This document shows positions 33,508-45,788 of a stretch of 64,000 nt of DNA, piece after piece. The notes below the pieces were generated by a model, which worked only from the letters and a program-made list of their open reading frames with translations, was not told the origin of the DNA and ran no database searches. The stretch is from Xyrauchen texanus. Taxonomy: Eukaryota; Chordata; Actinopteri; Cypriniformes; Catostomidae. A program made the position numbers and the translations under genes. Each line of letters opens with the position of its first letter. The first letter of the stretch is position 1. The stretch spans positions 23,745,284 through 23,809,283 of the forward strand of contig NC_068281.1 of assembly GCF_025860055.1 (NCBI RefSeq). Direction: 5' to 3'.

Positions 33508-36500
33508 ATGAAGACACTCCCTCAGAAACGCGTTTATCCAAAGTTGCCCGTGTGGATTGTGGAGGACCATCATGATGTGAGTGGTTAGTTAGTACATGAT
33601 TCCAGTTTCAGTCTCTGCTAACAAACTAAATAACTGCTTCAACAATAGTTATAAAACAGCATAATGTTATACTGAGGTATTTAACATTGAAGACAGATCA
33701 GTTGACTACTTAAACGTGTAAAAGTGCATTATGCCAAAATACTTGAAATGCACTTTCAGAGTTTTGTCACTTAACCCTCAGTTTACCTGCTTCAGGTTGT
33801 GCAACACATATATCGTGCCATTGGTTCTAAACATATTCCAATGAAGGATATTAAGATGATCCATTTGGACTCCCACCCTGACCTCCTTATCCCTGTCAAT
33901 ATGCCTGCTGATACTGTGTATGATAAAGAGACTCTGCTCAGGTGAGTTTACTAAATGTCTGTAGAGAAGTAAATGTAAATATCCAAACTGTCCAAACTTC
34001 TCAGACTAAATATCTTGTTTATTTTATTGAATGCATTGGTGAGCGTAAGGGTTGAGTCTTTTTGTTTTCACTTTGGTTGTTGATACAGTAGCCTCCTTTT
34101 GGTTAGTTAACACTGCAGGACATGCTATATTCCATCTAAAAACATTATTTTGCTAATTATTTTATCATTATAGTTCATGCATTTTTATGACCCATATTGA
34201 CTGAGAGACTGCATGCAATATTTGTTCTAAAATAAAATAAAAATTCACACCCCAGGAACTAGTGAAGGCAAAAAGATGATAAAAAAATTATTAAAGCCTC
34301 AAAGGAGAAGCTAATCACTGCAGCTAAAATATACAGTTTCTGTTCTACATTGATGTAATTGTTATATTTAATGTTTTACATTTTTATATTGAATGTTTAT
34401 TCAAAAGAAGTGCAAGGACATGTTATGCATCAACTAAACCTTTACAGCGAGCTGAGTATTGAGAATTGGATTATGCCAATGGTGTATGCTGGACACATAT
34501 CCCACATTGCCTGGGTACATCCGTACTGGGCTCAGCAGATCAAAGAAGGGGAGCACACTATGTGCGTGGGGAGAGATTCATCCACCACCACCATCAGGTG
34601 CAGTATGCCGTACTTATTGAAGGGATATATCACCAAAAAATTCTAAATTCTGTCATAATTTACTCAATTGCATGTTCTTTTCTTTCTTCCGTGGAACAAA
34701 AAAAAGGGATTGATGTTAGGAGGAATGTTAGTTTCTGTCACCATTCACTGTAATTGCATTTGGCACTTTTTCCATACTATCAAAGTGAATGGTGACTGAA
34801 ACTGTTATTCTGCCTAACATCTCCTTTTGTGTTCCACTGAAGAAAGAAAAGTCAAATGGGTTGGAACAACATGAGAGTGAGTAAATAATGACAACGTTTA
34901 TACTTTTGGGTGAACTATCACTTTAACATTTCTGCAGGTCTTCACCTTGTCAGGGAATTTATTAATGTTACAATTATGTTAAATAAATAAATACTCATAT
35001 ATGAGTATTTATTTATATATATATATACACACACACACACCAATCAGCCACAACATTAAAACCAGCTCCTAAATATTGAGTAGTCCCCCCCAACCCACAC
35101 GTGCCACCAAAACAGCGCCAACCCGCATCTCACAATTGCACAGATGTTATTCTTCTTAACACAACTGCACAGAGTGGTTATCTAGGTTACCGTAGACTTT
35201 GTCAGTTCAAACCAGTCTAGTCATTCTCTGTTGACCACTCTCATCAACAAGGCATTTCCATCCACAGAACTGCCGCTCACTGGATGTTTTTTGTTTTTGG
35301 CACCATTCGGAGTAAATTCTAGAGACTGTTGTGTGTGAAAATGCCAGGAGATCAGCAGCATCTGAAATACTCAAACCAGCCCATCTGGCACCAACAATCA
35401 TGCCTCATACTCAATATTAAGCAGGTGGTTTTAATGCTGTGGCTGATCAGTGTGTGTCTGTGTGTGTGTGTGTGTATATATATGTATATGTGTGTGTGTG
35501 TATATATATATATACAGCGCAATTCTCTTTCTCTTGCAGGGTCACAAGCACAGATGATTACTTTTTGAGTGATGCCCTTTATGTTCCACTTGATCAACTG
35601 GAAAACCCTAAAGAATTACATTTAAGTGTCATTAGAGTGGATCCAGTCCACAATTCTCAGAAAAGGGATTGTGAAAATGGACAAAGCAGTGCTAAAATAC
35701 CCAAAGATGCTCCTGGAAGAACTGTAGATCAAAAAGGTGTTGAACAGTCAAAATTGGACATGCCCTGCACTTCCTCTTCACAACCACGTGATAGCAGCAC
35801 TGCAACAGAAAAAAGCAGTGGCACAGTCATGAAAGCAGATGAGGGGTCAATAAGCTATATTACAAACAAGCTTTTATCGGTTATAGAGCACACTGACCCT
35901 TTCATACTTGACATTGACCTGGATTTTTTCTCCTGTACGAATCCTTTCAAGGAGTTGTATACTCAGGTGGAGTTTCATAAGTTGACCCATTCTTATATTA
36001 CTTTTTGTTTGTTTGCAATTGCAGTTATTCCTCTGTATTTTGTGAAATCTATATAGTGAAGGCTATTCATGACATACTGTGCTATTATCTTATATACTGT
36101 TAATATACATTTGCGTAATATGTTGTCAGGAGTGATACATGCTTTGTGTTTCCCCTGTTGTCATCTTACAGGAAGAGTATGCTCTCCTGCAAGAGTTATA
36201 TTGCTTTAGCAGGCCAAAGCAGGGTCCAGATGAGGTAATGGAGGTTATGAATAAAATATTCTATAGCAAATCAAGAGGTATTGTTTACTCATGGACATAG
36301 CTAACAAAACTGTAGCAGTTGTTAGAGACCTTCTGGGGCCACGTGGAGCTAGATTTAAAGGGAAAATAAACCAATAAGCCACCAGATGTGGCACTTCGGG
36401 CATTGGGTATTTTTAAAGGAATAGTTCACCCATAAATGCAAATTCTCTCATCGTTTACTCACCCTTATTCCATCCCAGATGTACATGACTTTCTTTCATC

Positions 36501-39500
36501 TGCTGAAGTAATCCATAAGACTCCAGTGGTTAAATCAATGTCTTCAAAAGCTATATGATAGGTGTGGGTGAGAAACCGATCAATATTGAATTCCTTTTTT
36601 ACTGTAAATTCTCCTCCCTGCTCAGTCAGTCTCCACTTGAACTTTCACATTCTTCTCCTTGTGTTTTGGTTATTAAAATTCTTCATGCATATTGCCCCCT
36701 ACTGGGCAGTGAGAAGAATTTCTAGAAAAATAAGGACTTAAATATTGATCTCTGATCATCCACAGCTATAATATCACTACAGAAAATATGTATTAAAACA
36801 CTGGAGTAATCTGGATTCCTTTTATGATGCCTTTATGTGCTTTTTGGTGTCAACATTTTGGCAGTTTATAGACCTACAGAGCTGAGATATTCTTCTAAAA
36901 ATCTTAATTTGTGTTCTGCTGAAAAAGAAAATCATACACATTTGGGATGGTATGAAGGTGAGTAAGTAATGAGAGAATTTTCATTTTTGGATGAACTATC
37001 CCTTTAATAGGCCACACTGCATGGCAAGATCAGAGTGCAATATTATAAAATCAATGTAAAACAGCCTCAAGTGGCTTAAAGCTTTTATTAGGATTGGTGT
37101 GTCTGTGACCTGTTTTGAAAACAATTCCAATTCCATTTGGCTGTTTTAAAAATAAATATTTTTTGTGTAACTGTACAAATCCGCTGATCACTTGTAAATA
37201 TTACACATGCCTTGCTGAATACAGGACATTTGTGATAAAGGAGGTACATTTAACACGGTGGCAAATAACAGTGTTTATTTGTATTGGTATTCAGGAGGAG
37301 CTCTCAGATTGCGTAGTGAGGCGCACCCACCAGCTTGAAGATCTGGAGGCTGCATTTGCTGACCTGGTAGAGGATGACAGCCAGGAAACTATAGATCGTT
37401 TAGCAGCGCACCCCGGGTATGCTTTACTGCTATCATAGTGAATGTAGAGCCCCAGGCTCTGTGCTTTTTGATTACAGCTTCATATCAGCGCATCATTGGC
37501 TTGATTGATTGCTGTATATGCATTTGATCAAGCAGATGATGACACAGCCACATGCATTGATTTTTTTTATCTTCATCTCTTTTTTTTTTACAGAATGAAA
37601 TCTCTTGCCAGACTTGTACACAGCATAAAGAATCGAACTGAATCACCAGACTATGAAATGGTGAATTTGTTTGTTTGTGTGTGTGTGTGTTTGTGGACAA
37701 ATGGACTATGTTTAATATGTTTAAAAACATATTAAACATAGTTTAATATGTTTATGTAAAAAACATATTAAACTATGTGTTTTGGAAAATGTAAAAATGC
37801 AGAAAGTGTTTTGTGAGGGTTAGTGGATAGAATCTATAGTTCGTACAGTATAAAAATCAATATGTCTATAGAGAATGTGCGCGTGTGTGCGTACGCAGGG
37901 ATCAGCCCATTGTCCTTATTAAAAACACCTTAATAAACATACTAAATGATGAAATTCTAACTAAATTTAATGCAAGTCAAACCATAAACATATTTTTGTG
38001 TGTGTATGTGGGTCATGTGTTGTGGTGACCAGCCAACAATCCCTATGAGTAAAATTGCTCCAGAAACAAACAAAATAATGTCTTAATTAAAATAAAAAAA
38101 ATGCAGAAAGTTTTCTAAGAGATGTATGTTTAGGAGCAGGGTTAGGGTATACAAATATTTATATCATATCGGTGTAAAAACAATATAAGTCAGTGGAAAG
38201 TTCACACCAAGTCAAGATAAATGAACAAACAAACGTGTATGTGTGTTTTTTTTTTTTTTCAATCATATTTGAGCTGTCTTTCATTCCACAGACCACCAAA
38301 TGCTTAAAAGGGTAGTTCACTCAAAAATGTATATTCTCATCATATACTCACTTTCATGCCATCCCAGATGTGCATGACTTTCTTTCTTTATGACTTATGA
38401 TGAAGTTTTTTAGAAGAATATTTCAGCTCTTTAGATCCTCATAATGCAAGTAGATGGGTACCAAAATTTTTAAGCTCCAAAATGCACATTAAGGCAGCAT
38501 AAAAGTAATCCATACGACTTCAGTGGTTAAATCTATATCTTCATAAGTGATATGATGGGTGAGAAACAGATCAATATTTAAGTCCTTTTTTACTATATAT
38601 TCTCCTCCCTGCCCAGTAGGGGGCGATATGCATGAAGAATGTTAATTGCCAAAAACAGAAGAAGGAAAACGTGAAGGTGAAGATTGATATAAAAAAAGGA
38701 CTTAAATATTGAATTTTCATTTTTGGGTGAATTATTCCTTTAACAAAATTGCCTGCCTTGCTTTGTAGGCCCAAGACATGTCTGCAAGTGCCAGCGACTT
38801 ATGTTTTTCTGCCTGTGGTGTTCCTTCTAGGTGCATCAGGCAGGCTTAACCTGTGATTACTCTGAGCTTCCTCACCACATCAGCACTGAGGAGGAGATCC
38901 AGCAAATGATAACTGCTGTGCAGCTCTTCCTGGAAGCCCTGCCCAAACCCACCATAGTCACTATATCCAGGTATGACTGTCATTAGATCACACAGAGGCC
39001 TGTTTTATATCTCCTTATAAGTACATTGGGTCCTTTAATCTGTGTTTAGTAATTATTTGTTGCTCTATTTGTTACACAGAGGTTGCACTACTAATAACCA
39101 GTAATCATTCACTATCCTTCACTTTGATAGACTGGCTTGTATATTTTCCTCATTCTGTGTTTTTACCAGTCAGTAAAATATTGTAATGCTTGGTTGATAT
39201 TTTTGAGGTGATTTAAATGTGATATTGATATCACAAGACCTTCTGTGGCACAAGCTCTTTTAGTCTTAGTGTTGTGGGTTCAAGGTTTTTTTATGCTGCA
39301 CTCGCAAGGATAAAAAGACTTGCAGTCACCCAATTTAATGAAAAATCACATGAATGATTTTACTCCAAATTCTAAATAATTTCTCTGACCTTACACTTTC
39401 TTCACAACAGACATGTATAAAAAAAATACCAAATAAAAACTCCCAAAAATAAGCCTTTAAAACATGTTTGCAAATGGGTCCTCCAAATGGACAATCACCC

Positions 39501-40988
39501 CAAGCATACCTTCATAGTTGTGGCAAAATGGCTTGAGGACAACAAAGTCAAGGTACTGAAGTGGACATCACAAAGCCCTGACCTCAATCCGAATTAAAAT
39601 GTGTGTGGAGAACTGAAAAAGTGTGTGCAAGCAAGGAGGCCTACAAACCTGACTCAGATACAACAGTTTTTGTCTGGTGGAATGGGCCAAAATTCCAGCA
39701 ACTTATTGTGAGAAGCTTGTGGAAGGCTACCCAAAACATTTGACCCAAGTTAAACAATTCAAAGGCAATACTACAAATACTAACAAAGTGGATGTAAACT
39801 TCTGACCCACAGGCAATGTGATGAAAGAAATAAAAGCTAAAATAAATAATTCTCTCTACTATTCTGACATTTCACATACTAAAAAAATAAATTAGTGATC
39901 CTAACTGACCTAAGACAGGGAATGTTTTCTATGATTAAATGTCAGGAATTGTAAAATTCATTTTAAATGTATTTGGCTTAGGTGTATGTAAACTTCTGAC
40001 TTCAATTTTATATCTTAGATGTCCAGAACAAAATATGCCATCCAGCAGGTAAACCATGCTAAACAAATCATCATAAAAATATATATTTTTACTATTGATG
40101 GTAAAAATTTTATATATCATTGCAAAGAGGAGGATCTCAGCTTTGTAATGACACCTAGATTGAGCTTCTATTCAGAGGCCAAGATATTCAATGAAACAAT
40201 AAGTATGGTGCATAAACTGTAAATAAGACAGAATATATATGGATGAGCACATCTAGATTTCTAGTGCTTTCTGCAATCTAGTGGAATGAAATAAGACTTT
40301 TCAAAGTGAGATAGAGTGAACTGAACCAGAATTGCATGCTTAGAAATTTGTGATAAAAAAAAAAACGTTTTGTTTATCATAAGTTTGTAAACACAAACAA
40401 TATTATATATGAATAATTTGAGTCTTTTTTTGTATTATTATTTGCAGGGTTTTCTGAAGAAAAAAAAATGAGACACATTTTTTGCAATTAGTATACAGTG
40501 AGTGTGAATGGTGAACTTTTAAATTTGAGTGTGAAAAATTGCAGGCGGCAGCCCAAAAATTCAGCAGAGTTTAACGAGTTAAAGTAGTCCATATTACTTT
40601 TTCACTATACTCCAATTCTTCTGAAGCCATACAATAGCTTTGTGTGAGAAACTTTATTTACTGGAAAATCTTGGTCAACGTTCACCGATCATTATGAAGA
40701 AAGAGCTTTGACATTCTGCTATAAATAAAAAAGAATTTGTTACACTGAAGAAAGTCATGTGGGTTTTGAGAGATATGATGGCAAGTAAATTATGTTTTAG
40801 CTGAACTGTTCTTTTTTTAACTCCATTTTCTTTTTGTCAGGTCCAGTTTGGATGAGTATTGCCCAGGTGAACAAGTGGACTCCATTCAGAACAGTGTGCT
40901 GAATATTTTAGAGTGCCTCTTCGGCTCCTTGGATGTTCACAGAGAGTATGAATCAATACCAGCAGAGAGCACATCTCAGACCACATGA
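33508..40988 (+). CDS. c5orf22: C5orf22 homologue (UPF0489 family), nine coding exons
   Basis: Coding exons are 33508-33576, 33796-33941, 34448-34597, 35540-35966, 36172-36234, 37295-37416, 37594-37660, 38831-38970 and 40841-40988. All introns are GT-AG and phases are compatible. The 1332-nt reading frame gives 443 residues, close to human C5orf22 (442 as recalled). Conserved blocks are YPKLPVWIVEDHHD (exon 1), HLDSHPDLLIPVNMPADTV (exon 2), ELSIENWIMPMVYAGHISH (exon 3), LDIDLDFFSCTNPFKE (exon 4), CDYSELPHHIS (exon 8) and SSLDEYCPGEQVD (exon 9). UPF0489 proteins have no established biochemical role; the D/H-rich DSHPD and DIDLDF boxes resemble metal-binding arginase/deacetylase-like motifs (inference). 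The middle of exon 4 is a Ser/Thr-rich, poorly conserved linker. No lesion was found. Repeats occupy introns 3, 5, 7 and 8. The start ATG is the one aligned with the family's N-terminal region. Confidence 0.95.
34621..34922. mobile_element. Angel-type MITE in C5orf22 intron 3
   Basis: A 302-bp fold-back with AGGGATATATCACC at the left and GGGTGAACTATCACT at the right. Flanks are TTGA (34617-34620) and TTAA (34923-34926). The hairpin pairs TTAGTTTCTGTCACCATTCACT with AGTGAATGGTGACTGAAACTGT in the middle. Confidence 0.85.
35039..35452 (-). mobile_element. Internally deleted Tc1-like element in C5orf22 intron 3
   Basis: Inverted ends AATCAGCCACAACATTAAAACC (left, 35042-35063) and GGTTTTAATGCTGTGGCTGATC (right, 35427-35448) flank only about 370 bp. 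The - strand frame 35401-35207 retains the N-terminal transposase region: GARWAGLSISDAADLLAFSH, TTVSRIYSEW and KCLVDESGQQRMTRLV. The DDE core is gone. The family is related to but distinct from the copies at 9.7 and 28.8 kb. The right end abuts a (TG)n/(TA)n run. Confidence 0.8.
35453..35516. repeat. (TG)n/(TA)n microsatellite upstream of exon 4
   Basis: A compound TG and TA dinucleotide run ending about 23 bases before the exon 4 acceptor (CTCTTGCAG). It may affect splicing or be length-polymorphic (inference). Confidence 0.9.
36417..37003. mobile_element. Angel-type fold-back in C5orf22 intron 5
   Basis: Ends AGGAATAGTTCACCC and TGGATGAACTATCCCT with an exact TTAA duplication (36413-36416 and 37004-37007). 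Arms contain TTCATCTGCTGAAGTAATCC and the shared TTCTTCTAAAAATC block. About 587 bp, no ORF. Confidence 0.88.
37705..37776. repeat. Twin AT-rich hairpins in C5orf22 intron 7
   Basis: ACTATGTTTAATATGTTT (37705-37722) pairs perfectly with 37725-37742 (2-base loop). Directly after, ATAGTTTAATATGTTT (37738-37753) pairs with 37761-37776. The same unit therefore appears four times in alternating orientation. Confidence 0.9.
38308..38739. mobile_element. Angel-type fold-back in C5orf22 intron 7
   Basis: Left AAGGGTAGTTCACTCAAAAA, right TTTTTGGGTGAATTATTCCT, flanked by TTAA at 38304-38307 and 38740-38743. 432 bp, no coding capacity. It ends about 90 bp before exon 8. Confidence 0.87.
39468..40010 (+). 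mobile_element. Sleeping Beauty/Tdr1-type Tc1 remnant (3' part) in intron 8
   Basis: The + strand encodes a degraded transposase C-terminal half: DNHPKHTF, VVAKWLEDNKVKVLKW and SQSPDLNP followed by a stop at the catalytic Glu position. Downstream are both right-end direct-repeat motifs, TGTAAACTTCTGACCCACAG (39793-39812) and GTGTATGTAAACTTCTGACT (39982-40001). This is the double-DR (IR/DR) arrangement of the salmonid/zebrafish Tc1 group. The 5' half and left repeat are missing, so it is a dead, truncated copy. Confidence 0.85.
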
Positions 40989-41207
40989 GGAGATGGGATA
41001 AAATTCAGCAGAAGCTGTGACATGTTCTTTGCCAACAGCTGCTTTCAGACTGTTGATGTTTTGAGGCTTTTAAAGCAGGGCTGAGATGTGCCGTGTGCTC
41101 TTGGTAATTGTCTGCATTAAGAGTGTGTGTAACAATGAGCTTTCTATGTATAGATGTGCAAAAGAAGGTGAGTGAGTTTCAGGCTGGGATGTGGGTTTTT
41201 AATTTAA
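40989..41207 (+). other. C5orf22 3' flank (probable 3' UTR)
   Basis: Sequence directly after the TGA at 40986-40988. No clear AATAAA was found close by, so the transcript end is not defined. Confidence 0.4.
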
Positions 41208-41595
41208 AGCATTAGTTCACTCAGAAATAAAAATTCTGTTGTCCTTTGCCCACCTTCTTTTTTCGAAAACCTGCATGACTTTAATTCATGGAACAAAAAT
41301 GTAGACATTTATAGAAGAACAACCAAGCTGCTTTTTTCCATACAATGAAAGTGAATAGTGATGTCAACTGTAGAGCAAGATTTTCAGTGAATAATGGCTT
41401 TTTTTTTTGTGCTGTTGTGTTCTTTTTTGTGCTTGACAGCCCCTGGTCACCATCCACAGTTATTGTATGGAAGTGAGATGCTTTAATATTCTGCTAATCT
41501 ATTTTTATGTTCCACAAAAGAAAGTCATACAGGTTTGGAACAGCATAAGGGTGTGTAAATTATGACAGAAGTTTCATTTTGGGCGATCTATTCCT
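41208..41595. mobile_element. Angel-type fold-back downstream of C5orf22
   Basis: TTAA at 41204-41207 and 41596-41599 flank an element beginning AGCATTAGTTCACTCAGAAA and ending TTTGGGCGATCTATTCCT. Inner arms include CCATACAATGAAAGTGAATA. 388 bp. Confidence 0.82.
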
Positions 41596-41599
41596 TTAA

Positions 41600-43194
41600 G
41601 CTTGTTTTCTGTTATTTGTTAAGTGCATTCATTCAAGACATCAGATCCTATCACTGAAGGAGTAAGCATAGAATTAAACATGGGGTTGTTCTTGTATATA
41701 TTTTCTCAGTAAAAACCTGAGACCTTCATATGAATTCAGCCATTCATACCTTGTGTTTTCATACTTCAATTTGATGGTTTTATGTATGAGTTTAGAATTG
41801 GAGGGACATTGTTTCTAAGAGAGCACATTTCTCCCCCTCCTGTGTGGCCCTCTTCAGCCTAGACTGTCTTTGTCTGAAGCAGTTACCAATTCATCTGAGC
41901 TTTGTACTTGCCACTGCTCTTCTTATCGCTCCACACCCGCAGACTTCTAGACTACCCTAAATATGCCTGACCTGACTTTAAATTTCCCAGGATGATGAAC
42001 AATTCTTGTAAGGCTTATTGTGTCTGTCTTTGTTCTGTAACTCTCAGTAGGAATTTATACTGTGGAATTTGTTTTGTTTTCCCTCTGGTACTGATATCTC
42101 TATTTATGGTGTTTCATTGTTGCGATTTGTGATTTATCACTCAAATACATTTCTTACACTTACACAGGAAGAAGTGCAGGATAGCAGCTTGACAATGTAT
42201 TCAGGCGAAGAATGTGGTGTTACATAAACTCATAGTCAATAGTTCTACAAAGTTATAAAGAATTCAAATGATTACATCACACCAGCACTATGGATACCAA
42301 GGATGTAAGAGGAGATGCTGGTTCTAGGCACTACTACTGGTCACTTAAACAGCACCGGCTGAACAGTTGCCTAACTAATCAGTAGCGACAGTGGCTCTAA
42401 AAAAGTAATAGGAGGGCTGCTGGTCTAAATCCTGTTTAAAAGAGATATTTGCACTGCCATGCTGCCCTTGAGATGACAGCACCCCTAACACTGCCCTACC
42501 TTTTACTATGTTTTCAAAACACCCTCTTCAATAATGGCTAAAATGAAATCTTTGTCATGCATTGGCCCATTTGGATTTGTGTATAATGTGTTCCTAATAA
42601 ATAATTTTTAATGCATACCTGAAAAAGGATCATGCAAAGCTCAGCAAGATGTCTCTGTGTGAACTGATTTTTTTTTAGTTGTAGATGATTTGAAAAAATT
42701 CTATGCCAGGAAATGCTAAACAATACTACAGCGGTTCTCTTCAAAGCTGCATATTATTTGTGGAAAACAGCTATTACAAATGCTCCATGGGTATACCAAA
42801 ATAGTTTTATTCAATTTACTTTAGATAAATACATGCTCCCATGATGAATTAATATGGCCTGCCCTTTTAGATGCTCTCAAGAGAACAACCATGACGTTTG
42901 GAGGCTTTCTCTTCCCAACCAAATATCCACCATTACAGCAATCTCATACTAAATAATGAGTCCTCTAACATTAGTTCGGGTAAATGCCTTGCACAGAATA
43001 GCAGAAAGCACAGCTGAATATCAAAATTGATTTTGACCCACAGTGCAACCAAAAGAGTGGCACTGACAAGTTTTTCCCTCTTGTCTCATGTATGCAAAGC
43101 ACGAATCTAATGCAATGAATCATTAGAGATTTGATTTAGAATATTTTCATTTTTTAAGTCCCATTTAAAAAAATATTTACTTCCAGAAATATTT
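41600..43194. other. Non-coding interval, largely single-copy
   Basis: Balanced base composition and no recognised repeat or ORF. The frame at 42744-42538 has no recognisable domain. May include the distal 3' UTR of C5orf22. Confidence 0.35.
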
Positions 43195-43822
43195 ACTCTA
43201 GTATTAGTTTTCCCCAAAATTAAAAGTCTGTTCTTGATTACTCGCCCTCATGTAATTCCAAACAATTATGACTGACCTTTTTCAGTGGAAAAAAACAAAA
43301 GGTGATTTTTTTTTTTTTAAGAACATTCATGCAACTCTTTTCCATATAATGAATTCCAATAAGGACTGGGGCTGTAAAGTTACAAGATTACAATTTTTCT
43401 TTTTTAATAAAAGTATAAGATAGCTTTATGTAAGTAAAATTCTTACATTTAATATGTTATTCATTACAGAAGTAGTGGTCTAATTATTCATTGTTCTATT
43501 TGTTAACTATGAATCAGATAATCCAGTTCACTAAAAAGGTCTGAATGATTTGTTCACAAATGGACTGATTCGGTTGTTGAGTTCAACTCACTAGAGGGGA
43601 AGATCATCTGTGAAAACAACTTAAATGTTGGTCTTTCACACTTCAGAATACTATTGAGTCCAATGGAGCTTGGCAGCCCCATTCTCCTTTCATTGTATGT
43701 AAAAGAATGGCCTAAAATATAAATCTTTTGTGTTCTATGGAAGAATGAAAGTCATGAGTTTGTAATGACATGAGGGTGAGTAAAATAAATGACAATTTGC
43801 ATTTCTGGGTGAACTGTTCCTT
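43195..43822. mobile_element. Degenerate Angel-type fold-back
   Basis: The left part CCAAAATTAAAAGTCTGTTC with GATTACTCGCCCTCATGTAA and the right part CATGAGGGTGAGTAAAATAA...TTCTGGGTGAACTGTTCC match the family consensus. Termini are degraded and no TTAA was confirmed, so limits are approximate. The centre contains unrelated sequence. Confidence 0.65.
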
Positions 43823-45788
43823 TTTTGTCATTTGAGTAGCAAGCCTGGGGTTTTCAATGAAAGGGAAAAAAGTAGTGACTTTTGAAAGCATCAGAAAGGT
43901 TTTGAGCTTCATGTTGTGCTTGATTGGGTCAGTGTTGTAGTGTTACTGTGAGTGTTCTCATCTGCAATACATATCAAAACAATGAGATGCAGGCAGGCAG
44001 GAACACACCATTCCCACAGCGTTTATGCTCACTAATGGACAAATTTTATTCATCTCATTCCCTATTGTCCTGCTAAGTAATCACATAAGGCAAAAATAGG
44101 CTTGCCTCATGCCTTTCAGTTGGTAACCGTGGTTGTGAATATCATCTTACACCATTAGCCTTGTTATCTTGCAAGTGTAATTAAAACTGGGTCCCATTTT
44201 CATGGTTCATTTAGTTTAGAAAAATGTAAATGCATTTCCTTCATTTTACATTTGTTCCCTTCTGAACGGTTCCTAAAAATTAATGATGCACAGTTCTTTC
44301 AATGAAGTTACGAAGAGCTTTTGGCATTAGAAACTCATGGGTAATTTTTGGCAATGCTGTTGTAGCCTGTTAAGATATTGCAAAGAGTAATTGTTTTTAT
44401 TTTATTTTCTTTACATTAGGCACGACTCACTACATTCAGATTTGCCAGGGCAAACAGGAACTATGTACATACTGTATATTAATGGAAAACATTTATTTAA
44501 ATGTTTTTCTGATGTCTCATATCTTTTCTTTTTTTTTTTTTTTTATGTTTACACACTTAACCATGCTTTTAATGTAATTTCTTTTTTTTTTTCCTGTTTT
44601 CATTCATTTAACTAATTCTGTTGTAAACCAAATCTGCCCATCTCAGTATGCCTGAAACACAGGTGCTTATTCTAATGCAGTGCTGCCATCACCACATTGA
44701 GTGCAGGAGCCAGTTTAGCTCAGTTTGTCGAATATGTCATCGTGGTGAACAGCCTGACTGAGTCCAGATGGATGACAGTGTTATCACACAGGTCTGGTAT
44801 ATTGTCATTCATCAAATGTCTGTATGTAGACAGATGTATGCCCTCTACCCAGCAGAATGGTAATGGAGTTGCTTGTCAGGTATTCAGATTGCACTTAGTG
44901 ATTCAATTTGATGAGTCGGGTAGGATATTTGATCAAAGGCAGAAGTTGCATAATGTTTACATTTACTTTAAAACTGGAATTCCCAAAAAACCTCTCGAAT
45001 CAAAACAGTGTCAGACATTCCGTAATTAATTTTGGTTATAGCAAATTAATACCTTTGAATACTCTAGGAGGGGCTATTTCAGTTATTGTTGTCAAAGCTA
45101 TAAATAAAGAGCACAAAACATATTTACCAGTAAAAAAAAAATCAGATTTTTGTACATTGCTTTAATTGCCCATTCTTTCTTAAAAATAAATAAATAAAAA
45201 GAATGAAATTACTAAATTTACTAATAACTTAGTCATATCTGACCAGATACTAAATAGTAGTCATTTACAAATGAGTTCATGTTTTTGTGAGGAAGCCTCA
45301 TTTACAGAGACATGGCCATGGGCTGTGAAGCTAATATATCAATACCCATGCTCAATTACAGGCAATCAATTAGAGTGAGACAAACAGGAGAATTAGACCT
45401 AAAGCCCTCACATTTCTCCCTGCAATTACGGAGGAAAGAGATTGCACCCATTTTATATATTTGTATTTCCATTTCCAAGTTTCTCAGAATGGTCTATTCA
45501 TGTACACATAGGAAGCATTTCCAGAAGCACTTACCATGTAACATGAGTTTAGATAAAAGGAAGCTTTTATTCAGCGACCTGACAGTGACATGGAAGCGAA
45601 GACATTATTGTTAATGCACTTTTTCTTGGAATTTATATTCATTTCAACATGAGTTACATGAATGGATTTTGGAAGATGTCAAATCAAACTTTATCAGGAG
45701 ACATTTCTTATAAAGAAAGAAGAAAGTCCAAGGAAGCTTTGTGTCAAACTAATCAATTGATAGAGCTGACTTTTGTTCAGTTATGTTC
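43823..45788. other. Non-coding interval with possible conserved non-coding DNA
   Basis: Mostly single-copy in appearance. Segments 44018-44220 and 45290-45560 have high complexity and no repeat features, so they are candidates for conserved non-coding elements. The frames 44697-45029 and 45312-45614 show no recognisable domain. Confidence 0.3.

Noticed and set aside
35439..36056. Single 205-residue gene at 35.4-36.1 kb
   Set aside because: It is exon 4 of C5orf22 read through a microsatellite and intron 4; splice sites at 35540 and 35966 define the real exon.
44697..45165. Two overlapping frames of 110 and 85 residues
   Set aside because: No recognisable domain, no splice or repeat context; probably chance.
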